From: CAIVVT01 sp963838205
Lineage (GTDB): Bacteria > Acidobacteriota > Terriglobia > Bryobacterales > Bryobacteraceae
DNA length: 64,000 nucleotides
Reading direction: 5' to 3'
Assembly: GCA_963838205.1 (NCBI GenBank)
Contig: CAWIQF010000003.1
Span: 62,001 to 126,000, forward strand
The notes beneath the pieces were generated by a model. It made no database searches. It was not told where the DNA came from and saw only the letters and a program-made list of their open reading frames with translations. Numbering within the stretch: position 1 is the first letter of the stretch; every line of letters begins with the position of its first letter. Positions 27,142 through 35,854 of this stretch are shown piece by piece. Both the position numbers and the translations under genes were made by a program.

Positions 27142-27342
27142 TGCAGTTAGGATCGGGTCCGCAAGCCCCTCAACGCAAGCAGGTGCCCAATGGGCGTCCG
27201 GCGCTGGGTGTGCATCGGCCGACAGTACACGCGCCTGCGCTCGATTCTGCCATAGCGCCGCCGCGCTGTTTTCGCGATCCTGTTTCTACCGTCGTCGGGG
27301 GCTACATTCCGTACCGGCTGGCCGCGGCGCAGCCGGCTTCAA

Positions 27343-27483
27343 CTAGCGGCCTGTCGCTGAGAAATCGTTACCATGTGCCGGCCGTTTGTTGGCGCGCGGC
27401 TCAGCAGCGATTGGGGAGCAGCGTGCCGACCGCTCCTTCACAGTCGCGGCTCAGAAACGCAAGTCCCCGCGACAGGCCACTAG
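27343..27483. repeat. 141-bp repeat element with 15-bp terminal inverted repeats
   Basis: CTAGCGGCCTGTCGC (27343-27357) and GCGACAGGCCACTAG (27469-27483) are inverted copies with one mismatch. Inside, GCGGCTCAG occurs twice in direct orientation (about 27396 and 27447). There is no open frame of note. The structure fits a small non-autonomous mobile element or an intergenic repeat; it fills much of the gap between mutS and the exported protein at 27496. Confidence 0.55.
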
Positions 27484-27495
27484 CGGCGGCGAGGC

Positions 27496-28593
27496 TCAGG
27501 GTTGCTTGGGCGGCTCGGCGGGAATCTCGCGGACTCCGCCCTCCATGCCGTAGACCTTGAGCGTTCCTGGCGCGGGCGGCGCTGGCGCGGGTTTTCTGCC
27601 AGTGAGTCCGAAGGACGGCGATTTCCGCATTTCCTGAATTTTGCGCTCCACTTCTTCGCGGCTGGCCTCGACCCGGAAGCTGACCTTATTCCCGTCCGTC
27701 GTGATCTGCAACTTGCGCATCATCTCGGCGGCCTGCTGTGCATTGACCTTTCCGGCCATGCCGAGCTTCATTTGCGCAGTGAGCATCTGCGCGAACCGCT
27801 GTGCCGCCTCGGGGCTGTTGGTGGCGAGGCTTAGCTCGAGCTTGAAGCCATCCCGAAACGCCATTCCGAGTTCCAGCCCGCTGATGTCGGCGGTCATCGC
27901 ACCGAGGTTCATGTTGGACGGTTGAAAGGCCGACGGCGGAACGGTTGCGATAATCCAGAAATCATTGGCCGCCGCCATGGCGGCAGCACGCGCCAGCAGC
28001 GGGCTGGGCGTCTTGGGAGTGAGATTGCGGCGATCGATGGCGCCCCGCACCGACGCCGTATCGCCGAAAAGCAACGTGTTCTCATCGAGACGGGCAACGC
28101 TCGAGTTGCCATGCGGGTCGGGCCGATAGACATCCACAGTGTCGTAGACGTGCGATTCGCCCTTAAGAAGAGTCTGAAGATGCTCGACGGGGAAATGTCC
28201 GGTCAGGATCATGAGGAACGGCGGGTTGTCCTTGGCGGCGGGAGGCTTGCCAGCCACGGGCTTGGCGGTAGCAGTTTTGGCGGCCGGCTTGGGCGAACCG
28301 GGAGAGGACATCAGCACGCGGTCGATATCGTTAAAGAACTCCTTGCCAGGAAGCAGTTCCCTGCCCCGCACGTTAGGCAGCGCGGCTGGCAGCGCGGCGC
28401 CGCTAGTCTTCAGTTGGTCACCCAGCGATTTGCCCAGCGGTGAGTCGCGAATGCCTCGTACGTCGATGCCGATTAAAGCGGCGGCGTTGGGATGGGTGAG
28501 GTTCCACACCTTGGGCCAGGACGCCGGCGCTTGCGCGGCGGCAGTGGCCGCGAGTATGACCAGACAATACAGGCCGGCGGTGAAACGGCGCAT
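27496..28593 (-). CDS. exported hypothetical protein (365 aa)
   Basis: AAGGAGG lies 6 bases before ATG 28593 and fixes the start. Residues 1-21 are a signal peptide (GLYCLVILAATAAAQA). The mature protein has a Lys/Pro/Ala-rich linker (PAAKTATAKPVAGKPPAAK) and two alpha/beta-like halves (HLQTLLKGESHVYDTVDV; LELGMAFRDGFKLELSLATN). The pattern resembles DUF3352-type periplasmic proteins seen in acidobacteria, but no motif proves it. The C-terminal tail is Pro-rich. Confidence 0.75.
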   Translation of the reverse strand: MRRFTAGLYCLVILAATAAAQAPASWPKVWNLTHPNAAALIGIDVRGIRDSPLGKSLGDQLKTSGAALPAALPNVRGRELLPGKEFFNDIDRVLMSSPGSPKPAAKTATAKPVAGKPPAAKDNPPFLMILTGHFPVEHLQTLLKGESHVYDTVDVYRPDPHGNSSVARLDENTLLFGDTASVRGAIDRRNLTPKTPSPLLARAAAMAAANDFWIIATVPPSAFQPSNMNLGAMTADISGLELGMAFRDGFKLELSLATNSPEAAQRFAQMLTAQMKLGMAGKVNAQQAAEMMRKLQITTDGNKVSFRVEASREEVERKIQEMRKSPSFGLTGRKPAPAPPAPGTLKVYGMEGGVREIPAEPPKQP

Positions 28594-28712
28594 GAAGTCC
28601 TCCTTGTTCGAGTGTAAGGCGAATTGGGCGGCAGACAACCCGAGGAAGTGGGGTTTGCCCTGCGAATTGCAGCTCTGGCACGCGCCCGTCACGCGTGCGG
28701 TCCCGCCACGCG

Positions 28713-29486
28713 CTATTTGTCAGGCAACATGCGCCTCAGCACCAGGTCCCACATTCCCGCGCCGATCAGGCCGCCGGCGAGCGGACCGGCAATCGGCACC
28801 CACCAGACGCTGCTTCCAGCCGTCAGGCCATTATTCTTATAGCCGACGAGCACCGTCAGCAGGCGCGGCCCGAAATCGCGCGCGGGGTTGATGGCGTATC
28901 CGTGGAGCTTGCCGAAACTGAAGCCGATGGCGACGACGATCAGTCCCACCACCAGTGGAGCGAGGTTAGCCTGCGGCGGCAGATTGCGTTCATCCCCGAT
29001 GGCGAAGATCAGCAGCAGCAGCAGCGCGGTGCCGATGACCTGGTCGAAAAAACCCGCCGCGGGCACGTCCGGAAAGGCTGGAAAAGTCGTGAAAATGCCT
29101 GCCGTTTTTTCCAATCCCGGGTCGAAACGCGCGATCGCCTCGCGGTAGTTGAAAAAGACCAGGGCCGAGCCAGCGAACGCGCCGGCCACCTGCGCCAGGC
29201 AATACGGAATCACCTTGCGCCACGGGAAGCCGCGGAAGACGGCGAGCGCGAGCGTCACCGCGGGGTTCAGGTGCCCGCCACTGATGCGGATCGAGAGGTA
29301 GACGCCGAAAGTGACCGCCAGACCCCAGCCGAGTGTGATGCTGGTCCAGCCGCCGTTGACCACTTCGCCAGGCACGCCGGAACCGAACAGCACGACCATC
29401 GCGACCACACCGCCGCCGAGGGCCAGCAGAACCATTGTTCCGATAAACTCCGCCACAACCTCAGCTAGCAGTCCGTGTCTGGGCAT
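28713..29486 (-). CDS. glpF: aquaglyceroporin (MIP family)
   Basis: The 257-residue protein has six membrane helices and the two pore half-helices with Asn-Pro-Ala: GGHLNPAVT and YAINPARDFGPR. Asp directly after the second NPAR marks the glycerol-conducting branch rather than a water-only aquaporin. It should pass glycerol or similar small polyols through the inner membrane. glpK and glpD are not adjacent. No ribosome-binding site precedes ATG 29486, although MPRHGLLAEVVAEFIGT is a plausible family N-terminus. Confidence 0.9.
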   Translation of the reverse strand: MPRHGLLAEVVAEFIGTMVLLALGGGVVAMVVLFGSGVPGEVVNGGWTSITLGWGLAVTFGVYLSIRISGGHLNPAVTLALAVFRGFPWRKVIPYCLAQVAGAFAGSALVFFNYREAIARFDPGLEKTAGIFTTFPAFPDVPAAGFFDQVIGTALLLLLIFAIGDERNLPPQANLAPLVVGLIVVAIGFSFGKLHGYAINPARDFGPRLLTVLVGYKNNGLTAGSSVWWVPIAGPLAGGLIGAGMWDLVLRRMLPDK

Positions 29487-29781
29487 CGGAGGCGAATTCT
29501 ATCATGCGGCGCAGCCTCGGCGGGCCGTCCCCCTCGCGCCGCTCCCGTTCGCCAGCGAAACCGAGTTCCGAAAATGCGATGAGTGCCCGAAATCGCGACC
29601 TGCGGAACCTGCGTTGTGAGGACAGAAGTGCGGGGCGCTTCGACTGCGATTTGAGAGTCTGACTGCCCACTCCACACGGTGTGCGGCATGGCGGGTCAGT
29701 TCCGCGTTTTGATCGTGTACTGTTATATAACTCCTTAAGAATCAGCAAAAAATCAATATTGATCATTGTAGATATAAATAC

Positions 29782-29810
29782 TTGACATTAGGCGGAACCG
29801 TCAGTATAGT
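29782..29810 (+). promoter_or_regulatory. sigma70-type promoter of the porin-sulfate operon
   Basis: TTGACA (29782-29787) and TATAGT (29805-29810) are separated by exactly 17 bases. The 80 bases upstream are strongly A+T-rich (about 29700-29780) in an otherwise G+C-rich window and may act as an UP element or activator site. The predicted start lies about 200 bases before the porin gene, leaving a long leader that contains the palindrome CAGGCAAGCCTG (29917-29928). Confidence 0.75.
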
Positions 29811-30021
29811 AAGTCTATCGCTGTTCTAGATTGTTGTCTTGGCAGCAAGGTCACTCGCTCACATCGTGGAGCAAAGGCCCGCCCTCCCTCCGTTGTTCGA
29901 GGCGGCTGTCGCTGACCAGGCAAGCCTGCAAACCCACCGGGGGCAATCACGAACCAGGAGCCGAAAACGGTAGCTCGACCGGTCCGCGAAAGAGTTACCA
30001 AACGAGGAGCACCGCATCGCA

Positions 30022-31428
30022 ATGTTGAATCGACCATTTGGGTTTGGACTGCTGCTCGTATTCGGAGCAGCCTCGCTGGCGCTGCACGCGCAATCGCCAG
30101 ATGAGAAGGTCCAGCAGGATGAGAAGATCCAGAAACTGGAGCAGAAGATCGACGCTTTGGAGCAGCGCATCCAGGCCGACGAAAGCAAAAGGAAAACGCC
30201 GGACGAAGCGGCTGCGGACGAAAGCAAGAAGCAAACGCAGGACGAAGCCGCTGTGGACCTGAGCAAGAGCGCCGCTACCGTCAGCGCCGATACGAGCGGC
30301 TTCAAGATTCAATCGGGCGATGGGGATTTCTTGCTGAAGATCGGGGCCGACCTGCAGGTCGATAACCGTTCCTTTCTGGGCGACGGCAGTTCCGCGCTGC
30401 CCGACTCGATCGTGCTGCGCCGCGCCCGTCCGACTTTCTCAGGCACCGTCTACAAGTACTTCGACTTCATGTTCCGGCCGGATTTTGGTCTGGGCCAGGT
30501 TGTCATCTACGATGCCTACCTGAATTACACATACTTCTCGAGCGCCAACCTGACGGTTGGGAAATTCAAGCCGCCCGTCGGGCTCGAGCGCCTGCAGACT
30601 GACGACGATACCAACTTCATCGAACGCGGCCTGCCGACGTTGCTTGTCCCCAGCCGCGACATCGGCTTTCAGCTCTCAGGCAATCTCCTCGACCGGCGCG
30701 TGTACTACGCTGCCGGCGTGTTCAACGGCGTGCCCGACAACGGATTGAGTGACAGCGCCGCCTCCGACCACCGCGACTTCGCGGGCCGCATTTTCCTGAC
30801 GCCGTTCCTGCCCGCGGCGGGCAATCCGCTCAGTGGCCTGGGCTTCGGCGTGGGCGCCTCCGACGGCAGCGTCAGCAACATCGCACTGCCCGCTTACAAG
30901 TCGGTTGGCCAAAATACCTTCGTCACATTCGAGTCGGGCGTCGCCTCCTCCGGCCACCGCACGCGCCTCGCTCCCCAGGCCTACTATTACCTGGGACCTT
31001 TCGGCCTGCTCTCCGAGTACACGCTCACCGAAGAAGGTTTCCAGAAAACCACGGTCCGTCGCGACATCGCGTTGCGTGCCTGGCAGGTGCAGGCTACCTA
31101 CATCCTGACGGGCGAGCACAAGAGCTTTACGAGTCCCACGCCGAAAAGATCCTTCGATCCTCGCAATGGCGGCTGGGGTGCAGTCGAACTGGCCGCCCGC
31201 GTGGGCGATTTCGCCGCGGAGCGCGGCGTCTATTCCTACGGCCTGATGGATCCGACCAAGTCCGCACGCCGCGCTCACGAATGGACCGGCGGCGTCAACT
31301 GGTATCTCAACCGGCTGCTGCGCGTCTCGCTGGACTACGGCCGGACCAGCTTCGAGGGCGGCGCGGTCAACGGCAACCGCCCCACGGAGAATGTGATCCT
31401 GACGCGTTTCCAGATCAATTTCATCTGA
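30022..31428 (+). CDS. outer-membrane porin, Porin_O_P type
   Basis: The 468-residue protein has a signal peptide (1-24, cut after LHAQ). A coiled-coil or charged stretch follows (about 28-75), then a beta-barrel of the OprO/OprP type. Alternating strands end in aromatic residues, RRARPTFSGTVYKYFDFMFRPDFG is the family signature, and the last residue pattern (RFQINFI) fits an outer-membrane protein. It is the first gene behind the promoter at 29782-29810, and the sulfate-binding protein starts 20 bases after its stop. I therefore infer that this porin admits sulfate, not phosphate. The ribosome-binding site GAGGAG lies 12 bases upstream. Confidence 0.85.
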   Translation: MLNRPFGFGLLLVFGAASLALHAQSPDEKVQQDEKIQKLEQKIDALEQRIQADESKRKTPDEAAADESKKQTQDEAAVDLSKSAATVSADTSGFKIQSGDGDFLLKIGADLQVDNRSFLGDGSSALPDSIVLRRARPTFSGTVYKYFDFMFRPDFGLGQVVIYDAYLNYTYFSSANLTVGKFKPPVGLERLQTDDDTNFIERGLPTLLVPSRDIGFQLSGNLLDRRVYYAAGVFNGVPDNGLSDSAASDHRDFAGRIFLTPFLPAAGNPLSGLGFGVGASDGSVSNIALPAYKSVGQNTFVTFESGVASSGHRTRLAPQAYYYLGPFGLLSEYTLTEEGFQKTTVRRDIALRAWQVQATYILTGEHKSFTSPTPKRSFDPRNGGWGAVELAARVGDFAAERGVYSYGLMDPTKSARRAHEWTGGVNWYLNRLLRVSLDYGRTSFEGGAVNGNRPTENVILTRFQINFI

Positions 31429-31447
31429 AAAAGCTTAGGCCATCCTC

Positions 31448-32476
31448 ATGAAAACCACTTCAATCGCCGCCGCGGCTCTGGCATCTGCGCTGGCCCTCGT
31501 CGCGCTGGGCTACTCCGCGCTGGCCCACTCCGCGGAAACCATAAAGCTCCTCAACGTCTCCTACGATCCCACGCGCGAGTTGTACCAGGACATCAACGCC
31601 TCGTTCGTGAAACTCTGGAAAGCCAAGACCGGCCAGGACGTGCAGATCAGCCAGTCCCACAGCGGGTCGGGCAAGCAGGCGCGCTCGGTCATTGACGGTT
31701 TGCAGGCCGATGTAGTGACCCTCGGCCTGGCCTACGATGTTGACGTGATTTCGGAAAAGGCGGGCTTGCTGCCTTCCAACTGGCAGACGCGGCTACCGCA
31801 TAACAGCGCTCCTTTCACCTCCACCATCGTGTTTCTGGTGCGCAAAGGAAATCCCAAACACATCCGGGATTGGGACGATCTGGTGAAGCCCAACGTCGCC
31901 GTCATCACGCCCAATCCCAAGAGCTCCGGCGGCGCGCGTTGGGCCTACCTCGCGGCGTGGGGCTCCGCTCTGCTGCGCAATCACAATGACGAAAACAAAG
32001 CCCGTGAATTCGTCACGCGGCTGTACCGGAATGTGCCCGTGCTCGACTCGGGCGCGCGCGGCGCCACCACCACCTTCGCGCAGCGCGGCATCGGCGACGT
32101 CCTTCTTTCCTGGGAAAATGAAGCCTTCCTCGCGCTTAAAGAACTCGGCGCAGACAAGTTCGAAATCGTCACGCCCGCGGTGAGCATCCTGGCCGAACCG
32201 CCGGTCAGCGTGGTCGACAAAATCGCCGCCAGACACGGCACCACCGCCGTCGCCAAAGCCTATCTCGAATTCCTCTTTTCCGAGGACGGCCAGGAGATCG
32301 GCGCGCGCAACTACTATCGCCCGCGTTCGGAGAAAATCGCCCTCCGCTACGCCGGCCGTTTCCCCAAGCTGCAGCTTTTCACCATCGACCAGCTCTTCGG
32401 CGGATGGCGCAAGGCCCAGAAGACTCATTTCGATGATGGAGGCGTCTTCGACAAGATCTACGCGCCCGGCAGTTGA
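31448..32476 (+). CDS. sbp: periplasmic sulfate-binding protein
   Basis: The 342-residue protein has a signal peptide (about 1-29, ending in AHSAE). The mature sequence follows the Sbp/CysP family: KLLNVSYDPTRELYQDIN at the N-terminus, SHSGSGKQARSVIDGL for the anion-binding helix, and SSGGARWAYLAAWG and FLFSEDGQEIGARNYYRPR in the second lobe. It delivers sulfate to the CysTWA transporter encoded next. The porin lies 20 bases upstream and cysT begins just after the stop. Confidence 0.94.
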   Translation: MKTTSIAAAALASALALVALGYSALAHSAETIKLLNVSYDPTRELYQDINASFVKLWKAKTGQDVQISQSHSGSGKQARSVIDGLQADVVTLGLAYDVDVISEKAGLLPSNWQTRLPHNSAPFTSTIVFLVRKGNPKHIRDWDDLVKPNVAVITPNPKSSGGARWAYLAAWGSALLRNHNDENKAREFVTRLYRNVPVLDSGARGATTTFAQRGIGDVLLSWENEAFLALKELGADKFEIVTPAVSILAEPPVSVVDKIAARHGTTAVAKAYLEFLFSEDGQEIGARNYYRPRSEKIALRYAGRFPKLQLFTIDQLFGGWRKAQKTHFDDGGVFDKIYAPGS

Positions 32477-32511
32477 GCCGCCGCGCGGCTCTGTTAAAGT
32501 CGAACATACGC

Positions 32512-33348
32512 ATGCCGACCTCCTTCCGACGCCACAGCATTCTCCCGGGCTTCCGGCTGGCGCTCGGTTTCACGATTTTTTACCTGAGCCTGATCGTCCT
32601 GATCCCGCTCAGCGCCGTGTTCCCGAAGGCCGCATCGGGCGGCTGGGCGCATATCCGCGCGGTAATTACATCGCCCAGCGTGATGGCCGCCTATCGGCTG
32701 AGTTTCGGCGCGTCGTTCGCGGCCGGTCTGATCAGCGTCGTCGTCGGCTTCCTCGTCGCCTGGGTGCTGGTGCGTTACGATTTCCCCGGCCGCGCGCTCG
32801 TCAACGCGCTGGTCAACCTGCCTTTTGCGCTGCCCACCGCCGTCGCCGGCATCGCCCTCACCAGCCTGTACACCGAGAACGGCTGGATCGGCCGCTATCT
32901 GCAGCCCCTCGGCATCAAGGTCGCCTTCACGCCGCTGGGCATCATCGTCGCTCTGACTTTCGTCGGCCTGCCGTTCGTCGTGCGCAGCGTTCAACCCGTG
33001 CTGGCGGACCTGGATGACGAGTTGGAAGAGGCCGCCTCCACCCTCGGCGCAACTCACTGGCAGGTTTTCTTCAAAGTGATTCTCCCGCTGCTGCGTCCGG
33101 CCTTGCTGACCGGCTTTGCGCTGGCCTTTGCCCGCGCTTTGGGCGAATACGGCTCCGTCATTTTCATCGCCGGCAACCTGCCCATGCGCACCGAAATCGT
33201 CCCGCTCCTGATCGTCAACAAGCTTGAACAATACGACTACTCCGGCGCGACGGCCATCGCCGCCGTCATGCTCCTGACGTCCTTCGTGCTGCTGCTGGCC
33301 ATCAATCTTCTTGAGCGCCGCACGCGCCGCTTCCTGGAGGCGCGTTAA
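32512..33348 (+). CDS. cysT: sulfate ABC transporter permease CysT
   Basis: The 278-residue inner-membrane protein has about six helices. LPGFRLALGF at the N-terminus matches E. coli CysU/T, and DLDDELEEAASTLGATHWQ is the EAA loop that contacts the ATPase CysA. ATG 32512 gives the family length; an upstream TTG at 32473 overlapping the sbp stop would add 13 residues. Neither start has a clear ribosome-binding site, so translation may be coupled to sbp. cysW follows after 3 bases. Confidence 0.94.
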   Translation: MPTSFRRHSILPGFRLALGFTIFYLSLIVLIPLSAVFPKAASGGWAHIRAVITSPSVMAAYRLSFGASFAAGLISVVVGFLVAWVLVRYDFPGRALVNALVNLPFALPTAVAGIALTSLYTENGWIGRYLQPLGIKVAFTPLGIIVALTFVGLPFVVRSVQPVLADLDDELEEAASTLGATHWQVFFKVILPLLRPALLTGFALAFARALGEYGSVIFIAGNLPMRTEIVPLLIVNKLEQYDYSGATAIAAVMLLTSFVLLLAINLLERRTRRFLEAR

Positions 33349-33351
33349 GCC

Positions 33352-34215
33352 ATGGCCGGCGCAACGGTCGCCCTGCCGCTTCGTCCTCCGCGCGCCGCGC
33401 CGCGCCGCGACCCGCTCTTCGTGCGCTACGGCTTAACCACTCTGGCACTCGCCGCGCTCGGAGTTCTGATCGTGCTGCCGCTCGTGGCCGTTTTCGTGCA
33501 GGCCTTCCAGAAAGGCGCGGCCGTTTACTTCGCCGCCATTCGCCAGCCCGATACGCTCTCCGCGATCCGGCTTTCCCTGCTCACCGCCGCTATCGTCGTA
33601 CCCCTCAATACGCTGTTCGGACTGGCCGCGGCCTGGACGGTCACGAAGTTCGAATTTCGCGGCAGAAATGTTCTGCTCGCGCTGATTGACTTGCCGCTCG
33701 CCGTTTCCCCGGTCATCGCCGGTTTGATCTATGTGCTCGTTTTCGGCACGCAAGGCTGGTTTGGACCCTGGCTCGCCGATCACGATCTGCGCGTCATTTT
33801 CGCAGTGCCCGGTATCGTCCTCGCCACCACCTTCGTCACCTTCCCCTTCGTGGCGCGCGAGTTGATTCCGCTGATGCAATCGCAGGGCTCGGACGAGGAG
33901 GAGGCCGCGCTGGTGCTCGGCGCCGGCGGCTGGCGCGTTTTCTTCCGCATCACTCTGCCCAACATCCGCTGGGGACTGCTGTTCGGCGTGGTCCTGTGCA
34001 CCGCCCGCGCACTCGGCGAATTCGGCGCCGTGTCGGTCGTTTCCGGTCACATTCGCGGCCAGACCAACACTCTTCCATTGCACGTCGAGATCCTCTATAA
34101 CGAGTACAACTACGCCGGCGCGTTCGCCGTCGCTTCCCTGTTGAGCGTGGTCGCGGTGATCACCCTGGCCATCAAAAAGTTCCTCGAATGGAAGACCTCT
34201 CAGGAGTCCCGATGA
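33352..34215 (+). CDS. cysW: sulfate ABC transporter permease CysW
   Basis: The 287-residue protein is the second permease of the transporter. PLVAVFVQAFQKG, DLPLAVSPVIAGLIYVL and SQGSDEEEAALVLGAGGW (EAA loop) match CysW, and GEFGAVSVVSGHIRG is the C-terminal signature. Its stop overlaps the cysA start by ATGA. With CysT it forms the membrane channel for sulfate. Confidence 0.95.
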   Translation: MAGATVALPLRPPRAAPRRDPLFVRYGLTTLALAALGVLIVLPLVAVFVQAFQKGAAVYFAAIRQPDTLSAIRLSLLTAAIVVPLNTLFGLAAAWTVTKFEFRGRNVLLALIDLPLAVSPVIAGLIYVLVFGTQGWFGPWLADHDLRVIFAVPGIVLATTFVTFPFVARELIPLMQSQGSDEEEAALVLGAGGWRVFFRITLPNIRWGLLFGVVLCTARALGEFGAVSVVSGHIRGQTNTLPLHVEILYNEYNYAGAFAVASLLSVVAVITLAIKKFLEWKTSQESR

Positions 34216-35198
34216 GCATCGAAGTCGACCACATCCGCAAACACTTCGGCGCCTTCGAAGCCCTCAACGACGTCAGCTTCCGCATCGAAAGCGGGGAGCT
34301 GGTCGCCTTGTTGGGACCTTCCGGCTCCGGTAAGACTTCCCTGCTGCGGATCATCGCCGGCCTGGATCAGCCCGACAGCGGAACCGTTCGCCTGTATGAC
34401 GAAGACGCCACCGGCACCTCGGCCCGAGATCGCCACGTCGGCTTCGTGTTCCAGCATTACGCCTTGTTCCGCCACCTCACGGTGTTCGAGAACATCGCCT
34501 TCGGCTTGCGGGTCCGTCCCGCCGCAACGCGTCCTCCCGAGGCCGAGATCCGCGAGCGCGTGCGCAAACTGCTCGAGCTGATTCAGTTGGACTGGCTCGG
34601 CGACCGCTACCCCAATCAGCTCTCCGGCGGCCAGCGCCAGCGCGTCGCCCTCGCCCGCGCCCTGGCGGTCGAGCCGCGCGTGCTCCTGCTTGACGAACCC
34701 TTCGGCTCGCTCGATGCCAAGGTGCGCAAGGAACTCCGCCGCTGGCTGCGCCGGCTGCACGATGAACTGCACGTCGCCAGCGTCTTTGTGACGCACGATC
34801 AGGAGGAAGCGCTCGAAGTATCGGACCGCGTGGTCATCATGAACCAGGGCCGCATCGAGCAGATCGGCACCCCCAGCGAAGTCTACGACACTCCGGCGAC
34901 CCCTTTCGTCTACCAGTTTCTCGGCGACGTCAATCTGTTCCACGGCCGCGTCAACCCGGCCGGCTATGTCCGGCCGCACGAACTCGAGGTCGCCCCGCAT
35001 GCGACCGCCGGCCCCGCCGCCGTGGCCGCGAAGGTTCTGCACATCGGCTGGATCGGTCCCGTGGTGCGCCTGGAGTTGCAGCGCGAGGACACCGGTCAGG
35101 CGCTCGAGGCCGAAATCCCGCGCGACCGTTATCGTCAGCCTCGACCTGAAAATCGGCGATCTGGTGGATCTCACACCGCGCAATCTGCGCGTGTTTAA
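34212..35198 (+). CDS. cysA: sulfate ABC transporter ATPase CysA, frameshifted tail
   Basis: AGGAG lies 6 bases before ATG 34212. The ATPase domain is complete: Walker A GPSGSGKTS, signature LSGGQRQR, Walker B LLLDEPFG and the His of FVTHDQEEAL. After the C-terminal regulatory domain reaches EIPRDRY (about 35130) the frame turns into Arg/Ser-rich sequence and stops at 35198. Moving one base, by removing one near 35131, continues the natural sequence VSLDLKIGDLVDLTPRNLRV to a stop at 35223. Catalysis should survive; the end of the regulatory domain may be lost. Confidence 0.92.
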   Translation: MSIEVDHIRKHFGAFEALNDVSFRIESGELVALLGPSGSGKTSLLRIIAGLDQPDSGTVRLYDEDATGTSARDRHVGFVFQHYALFRHLTVFENIAFGLRVRPAATRPPEAEIRERVRKLLELIQLDWLGDRYPNQLSGGQRQRVALARALAVEPRVLLLDEPFGSLDAKVRKELRRWLRRLHDELHVASVFVTHDQEEALEVSDRVVIMNQGRIEQIGTPSEVYDTPATPFVYQFLGDVNLFHGRVNPAGYVRPHELEVAPHATAGPAAVAAKVLHIGWIGPVVRLELQREDTGQALEAEIPRDRYRQPRPENRRSGGSHTAQSARV

Positions 35199-35254
35199 CG
35201 AGGATCCCGCGGATTCCGCTTGATTGGGACCCCGCGCCGGTCGGGTACCCTATC

Positions 35255-35671
35255 CACAATACCGGCCGCGTCAGCGGCCCGAGTTTCGTCACCAAACCGG
35301 CCATCGAAAAGGCGCTCGGCCATAGCGCCTGCTGGACGCTTCCGGACTATTCCAGCGAGCTCGAGGCGGCCTATGGCTCCGGCAACTTCATCGACGACGC
35401 CAGATCCCTGCGGCGCCAATGCAAACAGTTGGTGGCCCGGTCGCTCGGCACGTCAAAAGACGACCCAGTCACCCAACCGTCATTCTGGTCATCGTCGCTC
35501 GATAGCCTTCGCCGCGCGTTTTCTCCTGTCTCAAGCGGTGGCAGGAACGGCGCCCGCAGTTGCGGCAGCCGTGAGCAGATCGCGCCGGAAACCCTGCGCA
35601 CCTCGCGCGCGCCGCTGGCGGCGAATGAACAAAGCCCGTTCCCTATTCAATTGAATCCTCCCGGCTACTGA
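35255..35671 (+). pseudogene. truncated duplicate of the CpaE-like C-terminus
   Basis: The frame from about 35255 to TGA 35669-35671 encodes GRVSGPSFVTKPAIEKALG and ALDSL-like sequence that repeats residues about 310-430 of the intact protein at 35855-37321 with many substitutions. There is no start codon, receiver or ATPase part. It is a partial tandem copy directly upstream of the parent gene, diverged enough to be old. Confidence 0.8.
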
Positions 35672-35854
35672 CTGGGCGCCTGAGTCTGGTCCTGGCGGCT
35701 TTTCAATCTGAATTCAAGACTCACGCGCGCCATCGCGGGACGATAGCGGCCCAGCCCCGCGCTTTCGGCCCGCCGGCGCGGCCAAATCGCCCATTGCGTG
35801 GAATGCGGTCGCGAGATTTCCTGGGCTGACGATAAGACCATTGGAGGCCACACC

